Positions 6,919 through 10,296 of a DNA stretch of 10,296 nucleotides are shown here, piece after piece. The stretch covers positions 1 to 10,296 of the forward strand of contig CAMYJM010000053.1 in assembly GCA_947258635.1 (NCBI GenBank), read 5' to 3'. The notes under the pieces are model-generated. The model saw nothing but the letters and a program-made list of their open reading frames with translations, was not told the DNA's origin and searched no databases. Source of the DNA: an uncultured Acidimicrobiaceae bacterium (GTDB lineage Bacteria; Actinomycetota; Acidimicrobiia; Spongiisociales; UBA5794). Both the position numbers and the translations under genes were made by a program. The first letter of the stretch is position 1. The number at the start of each line of letters is the position of its first letter.

Positions 6919-8370
6919 CTAAACGGCGGCGCCCCCATTCGGACGAGTCGGGATCGCGGTTACGCCCGAACCCACCAGGTGCAACTTCATCAGGTTGGTC
7001 GCGGCCGCCCGATTGGGCGGGATTCCAGCGGCCATGACGACACTGTCCCCCGGCTTGACGATGCCGAGGTCGAGCAAGTTGCTTTCGGCGTAGCTGATCA
7101 TCTCGTCGGTTGACGCGACCCGAGCGAACGGCAGCGGTGTCACCCCGGCGTAGAGCGCCATGCGCCGGTAGGTCTCCTCGAGCGGCGTGTAGGCATAGAT
7201 GTCGCTATGAGGGCGATACTTGGAGATCAGCCGGGCGGTGGAACCGGACTCGGTGAAGGCCACGATCGCCGCCAGGTCGAGGTTGTCTGCCGCGTCTACG
7301 CAAGCCTGTGCTGTCGCCGACGCGAACCGAGCCGCCGATTCGAGGAAGTGGATCTCCTCCCCCCGGGTGTACCGTGGACCGGCCTCGGCTTCCACGCAAA
7401 TGCGGCTCATGGCGGTCACCGCCCGTATCGGGTACCTGCCGACGGCCGTCTCGGCAGACAGCATCACCGCATCGGTACCGTCGAGCACTGCGCTCGAAAC
7501 GTCGGTCACCTCAGCCCGAGTCGGCCGGGTCGAGGCAGTCATCGATTCGAGCATCTCGGTGGCGGTGATGCTCAACCTCGCTCTCGAATTGGCATGGGAG
7601 ATGATCTGTTTCTGGGCGCGGGGCACACTCTCGAACGACAGCTCCACGCCGAGGTCCCCCCGGGCCACCATGACGCCGGCACTCTCTCCGACGATCTCAC
7701 CGAGGTTGCTGAGCCCCATGATCGACTCGATCTTCGCTATCACCGGAACTCCACTGACGAGGCGCTTCACCTGGCGGACGCTGGCGGCCGAATTGACGAA
7801 GGAGGCGGCAACGTAGTCGACGCCGAGATCGTTGCCCAGTTCCAGGTCGACTTCGTCCTTCTCGGTGACCACGGGAACGTCGATATGGACGGCGGGGAAA
7901 GCGACGCCCTTGTGATCGCGGAGAAGCCCCCCTTCCCTCACCCGGCACTTGACTGTGCCTCCGGCAGCCGACAGCGCCTCGAGAGCAATCATCCCGTCCG
8001 ACATCAGGATGGTGGATCCCGGCATGATGGCCGCGGCCTCCAGGTTCTCCACCTTTATCTCGCTGAGGCTGCCTTCCCCATGGCCCGGGGTGAGGACAAC
8101 CTCGGCACCGTCCTCGAGCATGACCGAACCACCGGGGAACGAACCGACCCGGATCCGCGGGCCCTGGATGTCCTGAAGGATCGCAACCGGTATGTCCAGT
8201 TGCTCGGATGCCCGCCGCACCCACTCGTGGAACTGACGGTGGTCGGCGTGAGTCCCGTGCGAGAAGTTGAGACGGGCGACATTCATGCCGGCTTGGATCA
8301 ACTCGACGACCCTGTCAAACGACGCTACGGCCGGCCCCAGGGTTGCGATGATCTTGGTCTTGCGCGACAT
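6919..8370 (-). CDS. pyk: Pyruvate kinase
   Basis: 483 aa, usual bacterial length. It converts phosphoenolpyruvate and ADP to pyruvate and ATP in the cytosol, the last step of glycolysis. Seen: TKIIATLGP (5-13), NVARLNFSHG (30-39) with R33, N35 and S37, DIQGPRIRVG (67-76), the B domain to about 166, the catalytic lysine and a metal ligand in AKIES (K213, E215), ARGDLGVE (236-243, D239), TATEMLESM (269-277), RPTRAEVTDVSSAVLDGTDAVMLS split over 281-304, and a C-terminal TNLMKLHLVG. Substitutions from the common sequence include E for Q in ATQMLESM, S for N in KIEN, and DIQGPRIR where the potassium-dependent form reads DTKGPEIR; the last is typical of potassium-independent enzymes apart from the arginine. 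The ATG at 8370 has no clear Shine-Dalgarno; TAACGT ends seven bases before it. Divergent from cofC, and followed by the NifU-like gene. Confidence 0.95.
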   Translation of the reverse strand: MSRKTKIIATLGPAVASFDRVVELIQAGMNVARLNFSHGTHADHRQFHEWVRRASEQLDIPVAILQDIQGPRIRVGSFPGGSVMLEDGAEVVLTPGHGEGSLSEIKVENLEAAAIMPGSTILMSDGMIALEALSAAGGTVKCRVREGGLLRDHKGVAFPAVHIDVPVVTEKDEVDLELGNDLGVDYVAASFVNSAASVRQVKRLVSGVPVIAKIESIMGLSNLGEIVGESAGVMVARGDLGVELSFESVPRAQKQIISHANSRARLSITATEMLESMTASTRPTRAEVTDVSSAVLDGTDAVMLSAETAVGRYPIRAVTAMSRICVEAEAGPRYTRGEEIHFLESAARFASATAQACVDAADNLDLAAIVAFTESGSTARLISKYRPHSDIYAYTPLEETYRRMALYAGVTPLPFARVASTDEMISYAESNLLDLGIVKPGDSVVMAAGIPPNRAAATNLMKLHLVGSGVTAIPTRPNGGAAV

Positions 8371-8377
8371 CCCAACG

Positions 8378-8383
8378 ACGTTA
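8378..8383 (-). promoter_or_regulatory. Candidate -10 box of a leaderless pyk promoter
   Basis: TAACGT (TAnnnT form) on the minus strand, followed by seven bases and then the ATG at 8370, which predicts a leader of zero to one base. No recognisable -35 is present at the expected distance. The upstream part of this promoter overlaps the cofC promoter, so the two probably cannot be occupied at once. Confidence 0.45.
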
Positions 8384-8410
8384 CTCCATGATGTTGGCGC
8401 GGCAGGCAGT

Positions 8411-8416
8411 TAGCTT
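8411..8416 (+). promoter_or_regulatory. Candidate -10 box of a leaderless cofC promoter
   Basis: TAGCTT (TAnnnT form), then six bases, then the ATG at 8423. With the last T of the box at -7 the transcript start falls exactly on the A of ATG. There is no Shine-Dalgarno and no good -35. It is 27 bp from the opposing pyk box within a 52 bp divergent spacer. Confidence 0.5.
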
Positions 8417-8422
8417 GATCGG

Positions 8423-9046
8423 ATGAACCACGAGCCGCCCCCCATCGTCGGCGTACCGGTCAAGCCGTTCGGGGTGGCCAAGCAGCGGCTCCACCCGGCG
8501 ATCGATGCGCCTACGCGGTCGGTTCTCGGACGAACCATCGCCGCCAGCACCGCGTCCGTCGTTGCGGCGGCGGGCGGCGAGGTCGTCATCGTCACCGGCG
8601 ATGCCGGAGTCCGCGGATGGGCCACCAATCTCGGTCTCGGCACCGTCACCGAGCCCAAAGGCGCGGGTCTCGACGGTGCGGCGGCGGCTTTGCGGGATCA
8701 CGCCGTCGGCCGGGGACGCTCGTGGCTCGTGCTCCACGCCGACCTGCCCCTGATCGGGGAAGCCGACGCCGCCGCTTTGCTGCAGCCACTGGGCACCGGC
8801 CGGCCCGTAGTCGCCCCAAGCCACGACGGTGGCACGTCGGCGATCGGCAGCCGCGGCCTCATCGAGTTCCGCTACGGGAACGGCTCGTATCATCGCCACT
8901 TGCGCCAGATGCCGGCGGCCGCCGTCGTGGTGCGCCCCGGCCTCGCCTTCGACCTCGACACCGTCGCCGACCTCGATGGCATTCTGCGCCATCCCGGCGG
9001 GAAATGGATCAGGGAGCTGCTCGCTGCGATAGATTCTCCGTCGTGA
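8423..9046 (+). CDS. cofC: CofC/FbiD nucleotidyltransferase of coenzyme F420 biosynthesis (phospholactate or phosphoenolpyruvate guanylyltransferase)
   Basis: 207 aa, normal for the family. It transfers GMP from GTP to 2-phospholactate (archaeal CofC) or phosphoenolpyruvate (actinobacterial FbiD), making the activated three-carbon unit that FbiA/CofD joins to the deazaflavin Fo. Seen: the N-terminal nucleotide-binding motif VPVKPFGVAKQRL (11-23), EPKGAGLDGA (77-86), the metal-binding HADLPLI (105-111), DGGTSAIG (135-142; the family usually reads DGGTNAL, so S replaces N), the FRYGNGSYHRHL helix (149-160), and FDLDT (176-180) with D177 and D179. PEP as substrate is inferred from the actinobacterial setting. 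Divergent from pyk by 52 bp; the last codon overlaps the LmbE gene as GTGA. No other F420 gene is in the window. Confidence 0.88.
   Translation: MNHEPPPIVGVPVKPFGVAKQRLHPAIDAPTRSVLGRTIAASTASVVAAAGGEVVIVTGDAGVRGWATNLGLGTVTEPKGAGLDGAAAALRDHAVGRGRSWLVLHADLPLIGEADAAALLQPLGTGRPVVAPSHDGGTSAIGSRGLIEFRYGNGSYHRHLRQMPAAAVVVRPGLAFDLDTVADLDGILRHPGGKWIRELLAAIDSPS
9043..9046 (+). promoter_or_regulatory. GTGA stop/start overlap coupling cofC to the LmbE-type gene
   Basis: The TGA of cofC (9044-9046) overlaps the GTG of the next gene (9043-9045). No Shine-Dalgarno precedes the GTG, so initiation by terminating ribosomes is likely. The arrangement implies one transcript for the two genes. Confidence 0.65.
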
Positions 9047-9792
9047 CATCAAATCTCTACCGCGACCTGGGGGCGACTCCGGCGCCGCTCGGGGTGCCCG
9101 CCCGGGCACTCGCCGTCGGAGCCCATCCCGACGACATCGAGTTCGGCTGTGGCGGAACGCTGGCCGGCTGGGCGGCAGCCGGCTGCGACGTCACGATGCT
9201 GATCGTGACCGACGGCAGCAAGGGAAGCTGGGACGCCGCGACCGATCCCACCGAACTGGCACAACGTCGCGCCGGCGAACAGGAGGCGGCGGCGGCGACT
9301 CTCGGGGCCACCCGCGTGGTTCGCCTCGATTACGTCGATGGGGAACTCGAGTACTCGATGGAGCTGCGGCGGCGCATCGCCGAGCAGATCCGCCTGGCGA
9401 GACCGGATGTGCTCTTCAGCCACGACCCTTGGCAACGCTATCAAATGCACCCCGACCATCGCGCCACCGGCCTCGGAGCCGTCGACGGCATGGTGGCGGC
9501 ACGTGACCCTCTGTTCTTCCCGGAGATGGCGGTCGCCGCCCATCGCCCGACCGCCATGCTGCTCTGGTCGGCCGACACGCCCGATCACTGGCAGGACATC
9601 GCGGCGTCGATCGACACGAAGATCGCCGCCCTCCTGTGCCATTCGTCGCAGGGGGAAACCACGATGGGCAATGCCCACGACGGCGGCGCGGCTCGTGATG
9701 CCTTCGACAAACGCATCAGGGAGTGGGCTGCTCGCAGCGGTGCTACCGCCGGGATCGAGTTCGCCGAGGCCTTCAAGAGGTTGAAGCCGTAA
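9043..9792 (+). CDS. PIG-L/LmbE-family zinc deacetylase, substrate unknown
   Basis: 249 aa from the GTG. Family members remove N-acetyl groups from sugars or cleave related amides (MshB and Mca for mycothiol, BshB for bacillithiol, and antibiotic and GPI-anchor enzymes). Seen: VGAHPDDIEFGCGGTL (25-40) with H28 and D31 as predicted zinc ligands and D30 as predicted general base; TDGSKGSW (56-63); SHDPWQRYQMHPDHRATG with H136 and H139. The MHPDHRATG form and the 249 aa length differ from Mca in this same window and from MshB, so I do not assign it to mycothiol synthesis. The GTG is preferred because it overlaps the cofC stop; the frame is open further upstream inside cofC but only as a shadow. 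Coupling to cofC suggests a linked role, possibly on a cofactor or sugar intermediate, but nothing in the sequence names the substrate. Confidence 0.85.
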   Translation: MTSNLYRDLGATPAPLGVPARALAVGAHPDDIEFGCGGTLAGWAAAGCDVTMLIVTDGSKGSWDAATDPTELAQRRAGEQEAAAATLGATRVVRLDYVDGELEYSMELRRRIAEQIRLARPDVLFSHDPWQRYQMHPDHRATGLGAVDGMVAARDPLFFPEMAVAAHRPTAMLLWSADTPDHWQDIAASIDTKIAALLCHSSQGETTMGNAHDGGAARDAFDKRIREWAARSGATAGIEFAEAFKRLKP

Positions 9793-9829
9793 CTCCCGGT
9801 GGAATAGATGGCGGCCCCGGATGCTCAGC

Positions 9830-9835
9830 TATCGT
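9830..9835 (+). promoter_or_regulatory. Candidate -10 box of a leaderless promoter for the short-chain dehydrogenase gene
   Basis: TATCGT (TAnnnT form) is followed by seven bases and the ATG at 9843, predicting a leader of zero to one base. No Shine-Dalgarno or clear -35 is visible in the 50 bp after the LmbE-type gene, which shows no terminator either. Confidence 0.45.
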
Positions 9836-9842
9836 GGCGCTC

Positions 9843-10296
9843 ATGGATCAGCCCGTCGCAGTAGTCACCGGAGGCACCGGAGCACTCGGCCGGGCCGTGG
9901 TGCCGCTACTCGTCCGGCGCAACTTCAAGCTGGCAGTCACGTATATCGTGCCTGAGGAAGCCCGGCAACTCGAAGAGGCCATCGATCTCGAAGAAGATCA
10001 GATGCTCATGAGGCGCGTTGACACAACGGACCCGCAGGCCGTCAAGGCTTTCATGAACGTGGTTGGAGAGTCCTTCGGCGGCATCAACGTCCTGTGCAGC
10101 CTGGTTGGTGGCTGGGCGGGGGGTCGTGACGTTGCCGAAACCGATGACGTGCGCTTCGATCGCATGATCGACCTCAACCTGCGCTCCGTCTTCTACGCGT
10201 TGCGGGCCGCGATACCCCACATGCGAGATGCCGACTGGGGACGCATCATTGCCGTTGGCAGCAAGGCTGCTCTCGAGGCACCCGCCGGCCAGGCCA
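9843..10296 (+). CDS. Short-chain dehydrogenase/reductase, dihydropteridine-reductase-like motifs; C-terminus cut by window edge
   Basis: 151 codons are visible, about 60% of a usual 240-260 aa enzyme. Seen: the Rossmann nucleotide loop VTGGTGALG (8-16), D60 after a strand as expected for adenine contact, SLVGGWAGG (86-94) in the place of the usual NNAG, the helix-4 asparagine N112 in DLNLRSVFYALRA, and the catalytic serine region VGSKAALEAPAG (138-149). The YxxxK pair should follow just beyond the edge. GGTGALG, GGWAGG and G-S-K-A-A-L match the arrangement I recall from eukaryotic dihydropteridine reductase (GGRGALG, GGWAGG, GAKAAL), so a pterin or quinonoid substrate is possible but not shown; many bacterial SDRs of unknown substrate share these motifs. 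NAD versus NADP cannot be judged with confidence. It is 50 bp downstream of the LmbE-type gene on the same strand with its own candidate promoter. Confidence 0.85.
   Translation, partial: MDQPVAVVTGGTGALGRAVVPLLVRRNFKLAVTYIVPEEARQLEEAIDLEEDQMLMRRVDTTDPQAVKAFMNVVGESFGGINVLCSLVGGWAGGRDVAETDDVRFDRMIDLNLRSVFYALRAAIPHMRDADWGRIIAVGSKAALEAPAGQA

Noticed and set aside
6866..6919. Longer N-terminus for the NifU-like protein starting at 6919
   Set aside because: It would overlap the pyk stop and add an arginine-rich tail, and the AGGAGG sits correctly only for the ATG at 6865.
7207..8391. 394-codon plus-strand open frame
   Set aside because: Antisense to pyruvate kinase, which is certain; the product has no recognisable domain.
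8381..9109. 242-codon minus-strand open frame, and a similar 209-codon one at 9049-9678
   Set aside because: Antisense to cofC and to the LmbE-type gene, which carry conserved motifs; they would also cover the cofC promoter and the GTGA overlap.
9043..9792. MshB (mycothiol biosynthesis deacetylase)
   Set aside because: The motif context (DPWQRYQMHPDHRATG) and shorter length do not resemble MshB, which should be close to Mca; kept as LmbE family of unknown substrate.

Overview
The window is 10.3 kb of high-GC bacterial chromosome that is almost entirely coding. Three traits point to an actinobacterium: a mycothiol S-conjugate amidase (Mca), an F420-pathway guanylyltransferase (CofC/FbiD), and a VanW protein of the form with a GGGVSQFATTLYN motif and a C-terminal PASTA domain. 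Many genes have a -10-like hexamer 6-7 nt in front of the start codon and no Shine-Dalgarno, which is the pattern of leaderless transcripts, common in Actinobacteria. A deep-branching class such as Acidimicrobiia is my inference only. I see no mobile element, CRISPR array, tRNA or rRNA, and no gene-free stretch over about 150 bp.

Left block (1-4306, all minus strand, read from high to low coordinates): a RecB/Cas4-like PD-(D/E)XK nuclease with a four-cysteine Fe-S signature; after 33 bp, Mca, which cleaves mycothiol S-conjugates; after 48 bp, two paralogous dynamin-like GTPases that overlap by GTGA. The second GTPase runs off the left edge. The -10-like boxes suggest separate promoters at least for the nuclease and for the GTPase pair, although the tight spacing allows read-through.

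Middle (4307-6577): a 147 bp divergent intergenic region, then a plus-strand membrane-anchored VanW-family envelope protein (673 aa: one N-terminal TM helix, putative peptidoglycan-binding repeats, VanW, PASTA). It converges on the next minus-strand unit across a 102 bp spacer with GC-rich palindromes.

Right block (6578-10296): pyruvate kinase (pyk), followed after 53 bp by a 95 aa NifU-N/Nfu-N-like protein with a strong Shine-Dalgarno, both on the minus strand. Divergent from pyk across only 52 bp is the CofC/FbiD gene. The last gene overlaps by GTGA a PIG-L/LmbE zinc deacetylase. Then comes the 5' part of a short-chain dehydrogenase with motifs like dihydropteridine reductase, cut by the right edge.

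The window holds two thematic links. One is redox-cofactor biology: Mca for mycothiol and CofC/FbiD for F420, plus a second LmbE-fold enzyme of unknown substrate. The other is phosphoenolpyruvate: pyruvate kinase consumes PEP, and actinobacterial FbiD uses PEP to start F420, and the two genes share one tiny divergent control region. I see no clearly new defence or mobile system. The best leads are the leaderless-start pattern, the tandem GTPase pair, the pyk/cofC divergence and the unusual potassium-site residues in the pyruvate kinase.
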